A DNA stretch of 64,000 bases, taken from NCBI GenBank assembly GCA_025267735.1, contig CM046309.1, positions 31,781,202 through 31,845,201 on the forward strand. The letters are read 5' to 3'. The notes under the pieces were generated by a model. The model searched no databases. It had not been told where the DNA came from and saw nothing but the letters and a program-made list of their open reading frames with translations. The stretch comes from Mactra quadrangularis (lineage: Eukaryota; Mollusca; Bivalvia; Venerida; Mactridae). The position numbers and the translations under genes were made by a program. Of this stretch, positions 30,442 through 41,954 are shown one piece after another (position 1 is the stretch's first letter; every line of letters begins with the position of its first letter).

Positions 30442-31584
30442 TTAGAAACATTTTCTGTGCACAATGCTTGGACCACATTCGTCATACTCTTGTTTAGAGA
30501 TCCACATCTGTTGAAACGTGGACAGTGATGATAAAATAGAACCACCAATCCAGACTGAATATTTTCTCTCAGGTGGAGCATACACCTTCACTCTCATACT
30601 ACTTGGCACCAAATTGTCTAGTTCTTTCTTCATTCTATCGGCAATACCTGGAAACATAGTTGAACCACCAGAGAGTACTATGTTACTGAACAAGTCCTTT
30701 CTAATGTCAATGTCAGACTTCATCACACTGTTGTATAAGATCTCATGGATACCAGGGCTTTCCATTCCTATAAATGAAGGTTGAAACATCGTTTCCACGC
30801 ATCTAAATCTTTCATTTCCAATTGTTATAACTTGACCATCAGGTAACTCATAACTTTTCTCAATAGTTGAAGAACTAGCAGCCGTAGCCATCTCAGCTTC
30901 GAAGTCCAAGGCGCCGTAACAAATCTGCTCCTTGATATCTCGAACTATTTCTGTCTCTGAAGAGCTTGTAAAGTTGTATCCACGTTCATGTAGAATTCTA
31001 GCCAAATAGGCTGTCAGATCTCTTCCAGCAAGATCAACTCTTTCAATAGCATGAGGTAGAGCATAGCCTTCATATATAGGTACAACATGTGACACACCAT
31101 CTCCTGAATCAAATACAACACCTGTTGTTCTCCCAGAGCTGTATAAAGACAATACCGCTTGTATAGCAACATAGAAAGCTGGTGTATTAAATGTCTCAAA
31201 CATAATTTCAGTCATTCTTTCTCTATTAGCTTTTGGATTCAGTGGAGCTTCGGTAAGAAGGATGGGATGCTCCTCTGGTGCAACTCTTAGTTCGTTGTAG
31301 AACGTATGATGCCATATACGTTCCATGTCATCCCAGTTAGTAACAATGCCGTGTTCTACTGGATACTTTAGTGATAGAACTCCTCGTTTGTTTTGAGCCT
31401 CGTCTCCGATGTAAGTATCTTTACCACCCATTCCAGCCATCCATATATCGTACCTAGGACGTCCAGTCACAGCTGGAAACACAGCTCTTGGTGCATCATC
31501 CCCTCCAAATCCTGCCTTACACATACCAGAACCGTTGTCAATGACAACACTAGCAATATCATCATTATCGTGGAATGAAGTCAT
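30442..31584 (-). CDS. Divergent actin, single coding exon, 380 residues
   Basis: A complete actin: phosphate loop [10 protein letters not shown] (16-25), catalytic Q142 in [10 protein letters not shown], second phosphate loop DSGDGV with H166, H78 (the methyl-histidine site) in PVEHG, the PELDGQ-like [18 protein letters not shown] block, and the C-terminus SIVHRKCF with C379. It is 4-5 residues longer than usual because of the N-terminus MTSFHDNDD; the acidic start is kept. The D-loop (45-55) reads [11 protein letters not shown] where actins have HQGVMVGMGQK, so residues at positions 40-43 (canonical numbering) are all changed while both methionines remain. In the hydrophobic plug SPG replaces SAG/SCG. 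Most filament and ATP contacts are intact, so it is probably a functional lineage-specific paralogue and not a pseudogene. Cytoskeletal or muscle use cannot be told. Confidence 0.97.
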   Translation of the reverse strand: MTSFHDNDDIASVVIDNGSGMCKAGFGGDDAPRAVFPAVTGRPRYDIWMAGMGGKDTYIGDEAQNKRGVLSLKYPVEHGIVTNWDDMERIWHHTFYNELRVAPEEHPILLTEAPLNPKANRERMTEIMFETFNTPAFYVAIQAVLSLYSSGRTTGVVFDSGDGVSHVVPIYEGYALPHAIERVDLAGRDLTAYLARILHERGYNFTSSSETEIVRDIKEQICYGALDFEAEMATAASSSTIEKSYELPDGQVITIGNERFRCVETMFQPSFIGMESPGIHEILYNSVMKSDIDIRKDLFSNIVLSGGSTMFPGIADRMKKELDNLVPSSMRVKVYAPPERKYSVWIGGSILSSLSTFQQMWISKQEYDECGPSIVHRKCF

Positions 31585-31588
31585 GGTT

Positions 31589-32598
31589 CTGAAAAATAAA
31601 CGAAAGTTTGGGTTAAGTTTGAATGCTATAAGAAAAAAATGTGTGTAGATCTATAGATAAATATTTGTATTTATAAACTTTTTAATGGATACGATTGCAT
31701 TGTTGTTGTTTTTTTTTTCATTGGATTTTACGCCGTTTATTAGATGAGTGGAGGTCGACCTACCAAACTACGTATCTTTCCTAGATATTTTTCTTTAACC
31801 AGTATTCGCTTATCATTGAAAGAGAGTCGACAATTTCTTCTTACGGTCGACATTACTATTGCATTTTCATGGGAATGTATGACCTGTGGCGTCAGGGAAT
31901 CGAAACGAAATCAACTGTTTCGAGGATGATCGCGATACCACCACATCCATCATGACAGTGATGCAATACCACTTCTTATACGTGCAATGATTCAACAAAT
32001 TAGAAATGTTATCACAGAGAAAAGTTGAAATAAACCAGACTATTTATTTTAGTAACAAATATTAATATTGGTATAATGATGTCACATTATTTCATAATTA
32101 ATGCATATTATGCAAAGGATAAGTAACACGGAGCCTTAACAACGCGATCTCTTGGTAATCAGTGCTGGGCAAAGCATCAAAACAAACACACGTTGATATG
32201 ACAACTTTAATTTAATATTTTAGTATTATATGTACAGTGAAATCTCTCATAACAGCAAAATCCTAAAAGCAACCACCTCTCCACAAAAAAACTCCAATAA
32301 TCTCTTTAATGCATTCTCTATGAAAATAACCCTACCTACAACAGTCACCTTACCGCAGCAGCTAATTTAGAGCAGGGTTCTCTAGTGCTTGCTTTCATAG
32401 AGATTTAATTGTACATAGTATATCGATGATTTAATAATAGTTTCAATATCTGGAAATACCTATACAGCACAGGTATACGACAAGTATACAATTCAATCAG
32501 AAAATCCAAAATGACAATATATTTATGAATTATTAAATTAGCGTCAAATAATTTTAACAATTTAAAGTGAAATACAAAATACTTAAGTAAGTACTTAC
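31589..32598 (-). other. Actin 5' UTR intron
   Basis: On the - strand the donor GTAAGT begins at 32598 and the acceptor TTATTTTTCAG ends at 31589, leaving only AACC before the ATG. An intron directly upstream of the start codon is common in animal actin genes and often holds enhancer elements. Confidence 0.75.
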
Positions 32599-32678
32599 AA
32601 TTTTATAGGTAGCAATGTCTCTCTTGAATTCTGTTAAGTCTTTTGAAAGTGTTTCTCCTGTAACCAGTTGGTTTTTGA
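32599..32678 (-). other. Actin non-coding exon 1 (predicted)
   Basis: Defined by the donor at 32598 and by a start about 25-30 bp downstream of the TATA box. The exact transcription start is inferred; the region contains no upstream ATG in a strong context. Confidence 0.6.
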
Positions 32679-32701
32679 TAACTTGGATTGATCAATCAGG
32701 G

Positions 32702-32709
32702 TATATATA
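32702..32709 (-). promoter_or_regulatory. Actin TATA box
   Basis: TATATATA, reading CTATATATACC on the - strand, placed correctly relative to the predicted first exon. Confidence 0.7.
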
Positions 32710-32766
32710 GGGTCGCATCAAGGAGATTGCACAAACGTATGTGTCACCATTTTCTTGGAAGCATTG

Positions 32767-32776
32767 CCGTATATGG
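32767..32776 (-). promoter_or_regulatory. CArG-like box (serum response factor type)
   Basis: CCATATACGG on the - strand fits CC(A/T)6GG with one mismatch, about 60 bp upstream of the TATA box. CArG boxes drive many actin genes through SRF; that link here is inference. Confidence 0.5.
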
Positions 32777-32779
32777 AGA

Positions 32780-33894
32780 ATATAATGGGTCATATGGTTT
32801 ATTTCAGTCTCTGATGCCTTGATTTGAATTAGTCATGTCAAAGTTGACACAGTTGTTCAATAAATGAGCTAGCGAAATATACTTCTAAATATATCAATGA
32901 TATGTATACTAAAGTATACTACTTAATAAAAGTTAGGAGTCATCTGATTTATTTTAAATCATTGTATTGTATCAGGTACGACAATTTCTTTTTTATAACT
33001 GGTATTTAAATCCTTTTATTGTGACCATTGATTTAAATGTGACTCCGAATAGAAAATCGCAAATTAATAACATACATGTCGGTGTGTCTAAATATGAATA
33101 TGATAATTAGCAGTGTTTATCGATATCATAAAACTCCAGTTTAAGTAATTCGGTCACAAATGACGTAGCGAAGTGAATAGAATTTGGTTAATTTGCTAAA
33201 CCACGTTTAAGAATAAAACCGGTGGTTTGCAAATAGCACAGACCTAGGTCCATGCCAAAAGCATTGATCACTGATTAGTGACTTGTATATAAAAGTTATT
33301 TTGAAATAAACAAAACGTGATAAATAGACAAGTGAGCATCGCTTGAAATATCTTATTTAAAATATCTTTGCTTTATCTTATAAACTCAAGAAATCTGTAG
33401 TTAAAAACGGTGGACAATCTTTTCGAAAAATCATTAGAAAAAATATGTGTACCGTAAGGGGTGCTAATTAATTGTGATAAGTATAGAAAACTACTTACCT
33501 AGCTGAATACCATACCTGTGTATCTATAAATAGATATATCGAAGTTAGAGCTATAAATAGAACATGTTTATATATGGTACGAATAGTATAACCACCCTTA
33601 TATGGATATTCAATATCAGACTTAAAATATGAGCTTGGATAGCGTATCGATAACTCTGTCAGGAGCTTGATGACCATAAAAGAAGATAATCTACTATTAG
33701 AAAATTACATTAGTACAGTCAGAGGCATAGATAACATGTATCTAATTCCCTGGTATTATAAAGCACTGAAACTGGGACAACACAGTGATTATAATTCATA
33801 ATGATACTGACTTAAAAAGAAAATTACAATAAGTTAAAAAAAGCTTATAATACATATGTGTCTTATATCAATATAGTATCATGAAATATTAAAC
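32780..33894. other. Upstream flank of actin, no gene seen
   Basis: AT-rich with no ORF above 60 codons that looks real. Further actin control elements may lie here; none can be named. Confidence 0.4.
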
Positions 33895-34365
33895 ATACTT
33901 GTGCAATTTTGGGGGGGTGGGGTTGGACCCAGCGTACGCCCCCTAAAATTACCCAAGCAAAGGTTTTTTCTACATGTATCATACATGTAAAATGATATTT
34001 ATAGAAAAATATATGTAAATGTAAAATACAAAATTCGCACGCTTTGCGTGCAATAAGTTACAAAACTGGGAATGCAATACGATAAAATGATAAATATTTC
34101 TGCTCATTTTGTAAGATGTAAATTGATCTAACGGCTATTAGATACTTACATGATGTACATGTACATCTAGATGCTTTTGAATGGAAGGATAGTTGGGCCT
34201 GAAATGACCAAAAACTAGGGAGCTTTTTTGGCCGTCGCGATCGCCCCTCTAAACCCTGGATCAGGTTTTTGAAATGGACCCATGCGGGGCCCTTACGCCC
34301 CCTGGACCCCAAAACTGCACGTTCATTTTTGTCCCCTCTAACTAGAAATCCTGGACCCGCCTATG
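33895..34365. mobile_element. Dispersed element with G-rich end and CCGCCTATG end
   Basis: GC-rich blocks (GGGGGGGTGGGG at 33911, GGACCCATGCGGGGCCC at 34277, CTGGACCCGCCTATG at 34352) stand out in AT-rich DNA. A small palindrome GCACGCTTTGCGTGC occurs at 34037. It looks like a dispersed repeat; family and ends unclear. Confidence 0.35.
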
Positions 34366-35399
34366 ACACAGAGAGCAATTTTCTGGATCAAGTCAATAAT
34401 AAATTCGATTGAATAGTCAGGACACCTTTAAATGTATAGGAATGGGTTAATACCTTTTTGGTGTCTCTATATTATCTATCAGATCATAAAGGTGACATTT
34501 GAAATTTACAGGTATCATGATACATATCGTATCGCAACTACTGTATCGTGACATGTATTGTATCGTGTACTGTCTGCATGGAGATATTGTATTCTGTAAA
34601 CCATTAACAATTATCTCACATTTAATTTGTTGTTACTTTATATAAATGTTATATAATAAAGATTATGTTCTGTTCTGTTCTGGATATCTATACACTTCCC
34701 CTTAACTTTGAGGTAATGCAGACTAATAATCAACGTGACGGAGATTACGTTACACTTTGCTTCTTATGGTTAAACAAAGGGAAATAACCGCTGCTGCAGT
34801 TTGAGATTAAGTCTGGGTATCTGCCTTTACTGTACATGGAATAGTTTCGAATAAATATTTAATCGATTTATTTATTATCGTCGGTACCTGACCGACGATA
34901 ATAACAATTATCAAAATTTGATCATTTTTGTGTCGACACCGGTTGCCATAAGCAAATCAGAACGATGCATTTAAGGTCATGTGATGAAAAAACTGACGTC
35001 GAAAAGTCAAAATATGTGCGTGCATGGACTCGTCTTCGACGTATATTATCCGGTTACCTGTTTGTATTACCAGAAAAATATCATTATCAATATATGAACG
35101 CGTATCAGTTTCAAGGAAGTTGCAATATAAAACAAAAAAACACATGCATAACTAATTGTTACATGTTCATTTCTAGAAAAATAAAAATGCATTTGTTGAG
35201 AAAAGCAAACCTATCTTCCCTACTTCCGGGCGAGTTTATGACATTAAGACTAAAACACGAACGTCTAATTTGACATCATACAGCCGGATCAGAGACATGG
35301 CTATATAAAAAATGTACCAAGCTTTAAATTTGTAAATTATTAATAAAGTGTATTACGTTCCATGTTTCTGCTAACATTTTGATAAGCATATATAAATTA
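34366..35399. other. Spacer before the satellite
   Basis: Contains TATCGTATCG-rich debris at 34510-34575 (hAT-MITE-like) and a perfect hairpin at 34872-34904. ORF 34965-35273 (102 codons) has no recognisable domain and is judged fortuitous. Confidence 0.4.
34872..34904. repeat. Perfect 13-bp hairpin
   Basis: TTATTATCGTCGG and CCGACGATAATAA flank a 7-nt loop TACCTGA with no mismatch. No partner gene is seen beside it. Confidence 0.85.
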
Positions 35400-38300
35400 T
35401 CTTAAGTTGAGTTCGAAAGAACTCGGGGACAAATCAAATGTTAACAAAGATTCGTCTCCAAATAGTTTCGTAACCGAAAATAATCGGGTTCGAAATTTCT
35501 CTGGGACGAATTTAAATGTAACAAAGAATCGTACCCCAAATAGTTTCATACTAGGAAAAGTTGAATGCGAAAGAACTCGGGGACGAATCAAATGTAAACA
35601 AAGATTCGTCCCCAAATAGTTTCGTAACCGAAAAGAATCGGGTTCGAAATTTCTCTGGGACGAATTAAAATGTAAAAAAATATTCGTCCCCAAATAGTTT
35701 CATACTCGGAAAAGTTGAGTTCGAAAAAACTCGGGGACCAATCAAATGTCAATATTCGTCCCCAAATAGTTTCGTAACCGAAAATAATCGGGTTCAAAAT
35801 TTCTCTGGGACGAATTAAATGAAAACAAAGATTCGTCCCCAATAGTTTCATACTCGGAAAAGTTGAGTTCGAAAGAACTCGGGGACGAATCACATGTTTA
35901 CAAAGATTCGTCCCCAAATAGTTTCGTAACCGAAAATAATCGGGTTCGAAATTTCTCTGGGTCGAATTAAAAGTAAATTATGATTTTCCGAAAATGGTTT
36001 CATACTCGGAAAAGTTGAGTTCGAAAGAACTCGGGGACGAATCACATATTTACAAAGATTCGTCCCCAAATAGTTTCGTAACCGAAAATAATCGGGCTCG
36101 AAATTTCCCGAATTAAAATGTCAACAAAGATTCGTCCCCAAATAGTTTCATACTAGGAAAAGTTGAGTTAGAAAGAACTCTGGGACGAATAAGGGACTTT
36201 AGTCAGTTATTTCCCCTTGTATACTCTTCAAAATAGGTAGGTCTAATTAGTTGGATATCTCGGATTTTACCCTTACTTTTCAATGTTAATTTGCCAAATT
36301 TAATCTTAAATAACTATTTGTACATCATTTAATTTGTTTGAAGTTCAAGCTAATTATTTTTAAGTTAAGGAACTATCTAAATTACATCACTTCTGTTAAT
36401 ATCTTCATTAACAAGAAAGATATTAGATGAAACATTTTGTTACCCTTACATAGGAATTCATGATAAAATCCGAAGATTCCAACTGTAAAGACCTACTTAC
36501 CAATTGGATTGCTTCAGATTTTATCAGGGAAAGATAACTGATTAAAGTCCCTAATTAAAATGTAAACAAAGATTTGTCCCCAAATAGTTTCATACTCGGA
36601 AAAGTTGAGTTCGAAAAAACTCGGGGACGAATCAAATGTTAACAAAGATTCGTCCCCAAATAGTTTCGTAACCGAAAATAATCGGGTTCGAAATTTCTCT
36701 GGAACGAATTAAAATGTAAACAAAGATTCGTCCCCCAATAGTTTCATACTCGGAAAAGTTGAGTCCGAAAGAACTCGGGGACGAATCACTTATTCACCGA
36801 AAATAATCGGGTTCGAAATTTCTCTGGGACGAATTAAAATGTAAACAAAGATTCGTCCCCAAATAGTTTGATACTCGGAAAAGTTGAGTTCGAAAGAACT
36901 CTGGGACGAATTAAAATGTTTACAAAGATTCGTCCCCAAATAGATTCATACTCGGAAAAGTTGAGTTCGAAAAAAGTAGGGGACAAATCAAATGTCAACA
37001 AAGATTCGTCCCCTAATAGTTTCGTAACCGAAAATAATTGGGTTCGAAATTTCTCTGGGACGAATTAAAATGTAAACAAAGATTCGTCCCCGAATAGTTT
37101 CATACTCGGAAAAGTTGAGTTCGAAAGAACTCGGGAACGAATCACTTGTTAACAAAGATTCGTCCCAAAATAGTTTCGTAACCGAAAATAATCGGGTTCG
37201 AAATTTCTCTGGGACGAATTAAAATATAAACAAAGATTCGTCCCCAAATAGATTCATACTCGGAAAAGTTGAGTTCGAAAGAACTCGGGGACGAATCTAA
37301 TGTTAACAAAGATTCGTCCCCAAATAGTTTCGTAACCGAAAAAAATCGGGTTCGAAATTTCTCTGTGACGAATTAAAATGTAAACAAAGATTCGTCCCCA
37401 AATAGTTTCATAATCGGAAAAGTTGAGTTCGAAAAAACTCGGGGGCGAATCAAATGTCAACAAAGATTCGTCCCCAAATAGTTTCGTAACCGAAAATAAT
37501 CGGGTTTGAAATTTCACTGGGACAAATTAAAATTTAAACAAAGATTCGTCCCCAGATAGTTTCATACTCGGAAAAGTTGAGTTCGAAAGAACTCGGGGAC
37601 GAATCAAACGTCAACAAAGATTCGTCCCCAAATAGTTTCGTAACCGAAAAAAATCGGGTTCGAAATTTCTCTGTGACGAATTAAAATGTTAACAAAGTTT
37701 CGTCCCCAGATAGTTTCATACTCGGAAAAGTTGAGTTCGAAAAAAGTAGGGGACGAATCAAATGTAAACAAAGATTCGTCCCCAAATAGTTTCGTAACCG
37801 AAAATATTCGGGTTCGAAATTTCTCTGGGACGAATTAAAATGTAAACAAAGATTCGTCCCCGAAAAGTTTCATACTCGGAAAAGTTGAGTTCGAAAGAAC
37901 TCGGGAACTAATCACTTGTTAACAATGATTCGACCCGAAATAGTTTCGTAACCGAAAATAATAGGGTTCGAAATTTCTCTGGGACGAATTAAAATGTAAA
38001 CAAAGATTCGTCCCCAAATAGTTTCATACTCGGAAAAGTTGAGTTCGAAAGAACTCGGGGAAGAATCAAATGTAAACAAAGATTCGTCCCCTAATAGTTT
38101 CGTAACCGAAAAAAAATCCAGTTCGAAATTACTCTGGGACGAATTAAAGTGTAAACAAAATTTCGTCCCCAAATAGTTTCGTAACCGAAAAAATCGGGTT
38201 CGAAATTTCTCTGGGACGAATTAAAATGTAAACAAAGATTCGTCCCCAAATAGATTCATACTCGGAAAAGTTGAGTTCGAAAAAAGTAGGGGACGAATCA

Positions 38301-40480
38301 AATGTCCACAAAGATTCGTCCCCAAATAGTTCCGTAACCGAAATAAATGGGTTCGAAATTTCTCTGTGACGAATTAAAATGTAAACAAAGATTCGTCCCC
38401 AAATTGTTTCATATTCGGAAAAGTTGAGTTCGAAAAAAGTAGGGGACGAATCAAATGTCAACCAAGATTCGTCCCCAAATAGTTTTGTAACCGAAAATAA
38501 TCGGGTTCGAAATTTCACTGGGTAAAATTAAAATTTCAACAAAGATTCGTCCCCAGATAGTTTCATACTTGGAAAAATGAGTTCGAAAGAACTCGGGGAC
38601 GAATCAAACGTCAACAAAGATTCGTCCCCAAATAGTTTCGTAACCAAAAAAATCGGGTTCGAAATTTCTCTGGGACGAATTAAAATGTTAACAAAGATTC
38701 GTCCCCAAATAGTTTCATACTCGGAAAAGTTGAGTTCGAAAAATGTAGGGGACGAATCAAATGTAAACAAAGATTCGTCCCTAAATAGTTTCGTAACCGA
38801 AAATAATAGGGTTCGAAATTTCTCTGGGACGAATTAAAATGTAAACAAAGATTCGTCCCAAAAGTTTCGTAACCGAAAATAATCGGGTTCGAAATTTCTC
38901 TGGGACGAATTAAAATGTAAACAAAGATTCGTCCCAAAATAGTTTCATACTCGGAAAAGTTGAGTTCGAAATAACTCGGGGACGAATCAAATGGCAACAT
39001 TCGTCCCCAAATAGTTTCGTAACCGAAAATAATCGGGTTTGAAATTTTTTTGGGAAGAATTAAAATGGAAACAAAGATTCGTCCCCAAATAGTTTCGTAA
39101 CCGAAAAAAATCGGGTTCGAAATTTCTCCGTGACGAATTAAAATGTAAACAAAGATTCGTCCCCAAATAGTTTCATACTCGGAAAAGTTGAGTTCGAAAG
39201 AACTCGGGGACGAACCAATTGTTAACAAAGATTCGTCCCCAAATAGTTTCGTAACCGAAAATAATCAGGTTCGAAAATTCTCTGGGACGAATTAAAATGT
39301 AAACAAAGATTCGTCCCCAAATAGTTTATTACTCGGAAAATTTGAGTTCGAAAATATTCGGGGACGAATCAATTGTTAACAAAGATTCGTCCCAGAAATG
39401 TTTCGTAACCGAAAATAATCGGGTTCGAAATTTCTCTGGGACGAATATAAATGTAAACAAAGATTCGTCCCCAATTAGTTTCATACTAGGAAAAGTCGAG
39501 TTCGAAAAATCTCGGGGACGAATCAAATGTCAATATTCGTCCCCTAATAGTTTCGTAACCGAAAATAATCGGGTTTGAAATTCCTGTTGGACGAATTAAA
39601 ATGTAAACAAAGATTCGTCCATAAATAGTTTCATACTCGATAAAGTTGAGTTCGAAAATACTCGGGGACGAATCAAATGTCAACAAAGATTCGTCCCCAA
39701 ATAGTTTCGTAACCGAAAATAATCGGGTTCGAAATTTCACTGGGACGAATTAAAATTTAAACAAAGATTCGTCCCCAGATAGTTTCATACTCAGAAAAAA
39801 TGAGTTCGAAAGAACTCGGGGACGAATCAAACGTCAACAAAGATTCGTCTGGGACGAATTGAAATGTAAACAAAGATTCGTCCCCAAATAGTCTAGCTAG
39901 GAAAAGTTGAATTCGAAAGAACTCGAGTACGAATCAAATGTAAACAAAGATTCGTCCCCAAATAGTTTCATACTCGGAAAAGTTGGGTTCGAAAATAATC
40001 GGGGACGAATCAATTGTTATCAAAGATTCGTCACAAAATAGTTTCGTTACCAAAAATAAGCGGGTTTGAAATTCTCTGGGACGAATTTAAATGTACACAA
40101 AGATTCGTCCACAAATAGTTTCATTCCCGGAAAAAGTTGAGTTCGAAATAACCCAGGGACGAATCAAAATGTAAACAAAGATTCATCCCCAAATAAATTC
40201 ATCCCCTGAAAAAGTCGAGTTCGAATTAACCCGGGGACTAATCAACATGTAAACAAAAATTCGTTCCCAAATGATTTCGTAATTGAAAAATTTCAGGTTC
40301 GATATTTCTCTAGGAGGAATCAGAATGTAAAAACAATGATTCGTCCCAAAATAGATTTGCACCCGAAAAAGTCGGGTTTGAAATAACCAAGGGACGAATC
40401 AAAATGTACAGATTTGTCCCCTATTTTTTTCGTAACCAGAGAGTTGGGCTCGAAATTACTTGGGGACGAATCTTCTTTAT
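35400..40480. repeat. Satellite array of two alternating hairpin monomers, about 154-bp dimer
   Basis: Two related monomers alternate. A (~78 bp): GATTCGTCCCC, then AAATAGTTTCGTAACCGA, then ATCGGGTTCGAAATTTC, then TCTGGGACGAATT. B (~76 bp): GATTCGTCCCC, then AAATAGTTTCATACTCGG, then GAGTTCGAAAGAACTC, then GGGGACGAATC. Linkers read AAATGTMAACAAA. Example starts: B 37081, A 37157, B 37235. Each monomer has complementary ends (10-11 bp); B also has an inner GAGTTC-GAAA-GAACTC hairpin. About 30 dimers remain after removing the MITE at 36193. Units decay towards the right edge (after about 40050), as expected for array ends. Open - strand frames (up to 182 codons) are repeat artefacts. Confidence 0.95.
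36193..36551. mobile_element. Harbinger-type MITE inside the satellite
   Basis: Ends GGGACTTTAGTCAGTTATTT and, from the right, GGGACTTTAATCAGTTATCT. Both sides are flanked by TAA (36190-36192, 36552-36554). It is a second copy of the element at 18297-19314. 359 bp, no ORF. Confidence 0.85.
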
Positions 40481-40527
40481 TTACTTTTTTAATGATTAAA
40501 CAACAACACAATTTCATGAATTTACTT

Positions 40528-40840
40528 GGACAACAAACATCTCAAGGACAAACAGTCCGAGATGACTTGTTAAATATAAACAGACCAAAGTATATCAAAT
40601 ACATGAAATTAGACAACAAACATTTCAAGGACAAGAAGTCCAAGACGACTTGTTCAATTTCAGCGGGACACGCGTATAGGGACAACAAACATCTCAAGGA
40701 CAAAAAGTCCGAGATGACTTGTTCAATTTCAGCGGGACACGCGTATAGGGACAACAAACATCTCAAGGACAAAAAGTCCGAGATGACTTGTTCAATTTCA
40801 GCGGGACACGCGTATAGGGACAACAAACATCTCAAATGAA
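40528..40840. repeat. 69-bp tandem repeat with internal hairpin
   Basis: Units start GGACAACAAACATCTCAAGG at 40680, 40749 and 40818 (69 bp apart), with diverged units at 40528 and 40611. 69 bp is 23 codons, so both strands stay open. Each unit holds CATCTC-AA-GGAC-AAAAA-GTCC-GAGATG-like pairing, a strong small stem-loop. The protein frames show no known domain. Confidence 0.9.
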
Positions 40841-41467
40841 ATTTAAAGGGTGGATTCTTCAGCTTGATTTCATTCACCAGTTTGATATGCTTGAGTGGTT
40901 CTGTTCATAACGATCTGAAATTAAACAAACAAGAAACTTTAACTGAAGTAAGTTATTTTGACAGACTATCAAATTTAACTATCAAACATTTAACACACTC
41001 TCTCACAATCAACTTTGATTTTGTTTAGTACAATAAGACACACATTCAATACATCATCCAAAGAATGTTTTTAATTACCACAAGGTTTTTAACTACCACA
41101 AGTTCAAAGAGAAATGTAAACCATCCATCTTTAGAGTGTTGAGTATGGTAACTAACTACAGCATATTCTAATATACTTGTAATTATATAATGCTTTAACA
41201 GTTCTGATGTAGAAATCTTGCAATCCTCAGGGAACATTCAACTTCTTTTCTTTGAACAAAACATATCTAATGCTGATGTTGGGATTTAAACTAGGCCTAT
41301 GATTTTGATACAATACATTCTGCGAATTCAAAGATTAAGACAAAATCTTAGTCAAAATAATTGCCAACCAAACATGATTAACTAGATTTAATCTTGAAAA
41401 CAAAAATCATTTTTATTAAATACTAAGCATACTAAAATTCTAACTTATCATTAAATTTTTATTGCAT
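40841..41467. other. No gene seen
   Basis: AT-rich spacer between the 69-bp array and the next MITE. No supported feature. Confidence 0.5.
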
Positions 41468-41891
41468 GTATGTGAAATCAGCAGTAATGTCAGCAGTACA
41501 GCAGTAGACCTTTACTGCTACAATTTTATGCATCTTATTTCTCCTTACTTTCTGTCAGTTAAATGTAGATATGTTCTTCATATTTATGCATATGTATAAC
41601 ATTAAAGCTAGGTGATGTTGACAGTAACATTCAGAGCAGTGCCTAAAATTTAAATTCTGATAATATTGTTCCTTAAAATTTATATGATAATATGTGTTCA
41701 ATATTTCAACTTGACTATCGTCATCGCCACCATAACCATTACCGTTATTATTGAAAGTTGGAGCAATACATGCAACCATCATTTGCATAAGTTTTACAGT
41801 TGTACAGCTGCAATTTTTAGCAGAAAAGTTTTACTGCTGAACTACAAACTTTCTAGCAGTAGTTACTGAAGTTACTGCTGAATTCACATAC
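41468..41891. mobile_element. MITE with GTATGTGAA ends and CAGCAGTAA repeats
   Basis: Ends GTATGTGAAATCAGCAGTAA and, from the right, GTATGTGAATTCAGCAGTAA are inverted repeats. CAGCAGTA recurs near both ends. No convincing target duplication. Confidence 0.65.
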
Positions 41892-41954
41892 TCTTCTACT
41901 ATTCACCTTGATTACAATTAATTTTAGTGAAGAAACTAGCCACTAATTGCGCTA

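Noticed and set aside
32120..32200. Alternative first exon or enhancer in the actin intron
   Set aside because: No splice or binding-site pattern strong enough to support it from sequence alone.
35397..40300. Many - strand (and some + strand) ORFs up to 182 codons in the satellite
   Set aside because: They repeat the same peptide blocks, change frame between dimers and follow the repeat period. They are by-products of the array.
35400..40480. Pol III B-box (GGTTCGAAAT) or hammerhead in the satellite monomers
   Set aside because: GGGTTCGAAATTTC resembles a B-box only in part and no A-box is present. No CUGANGA core exists on either strand of the unit.
35400..40840. CRISPR array
   Set aside because: Repeats are contiguous, without unique spacers of even length, and the context is eukaryotic.
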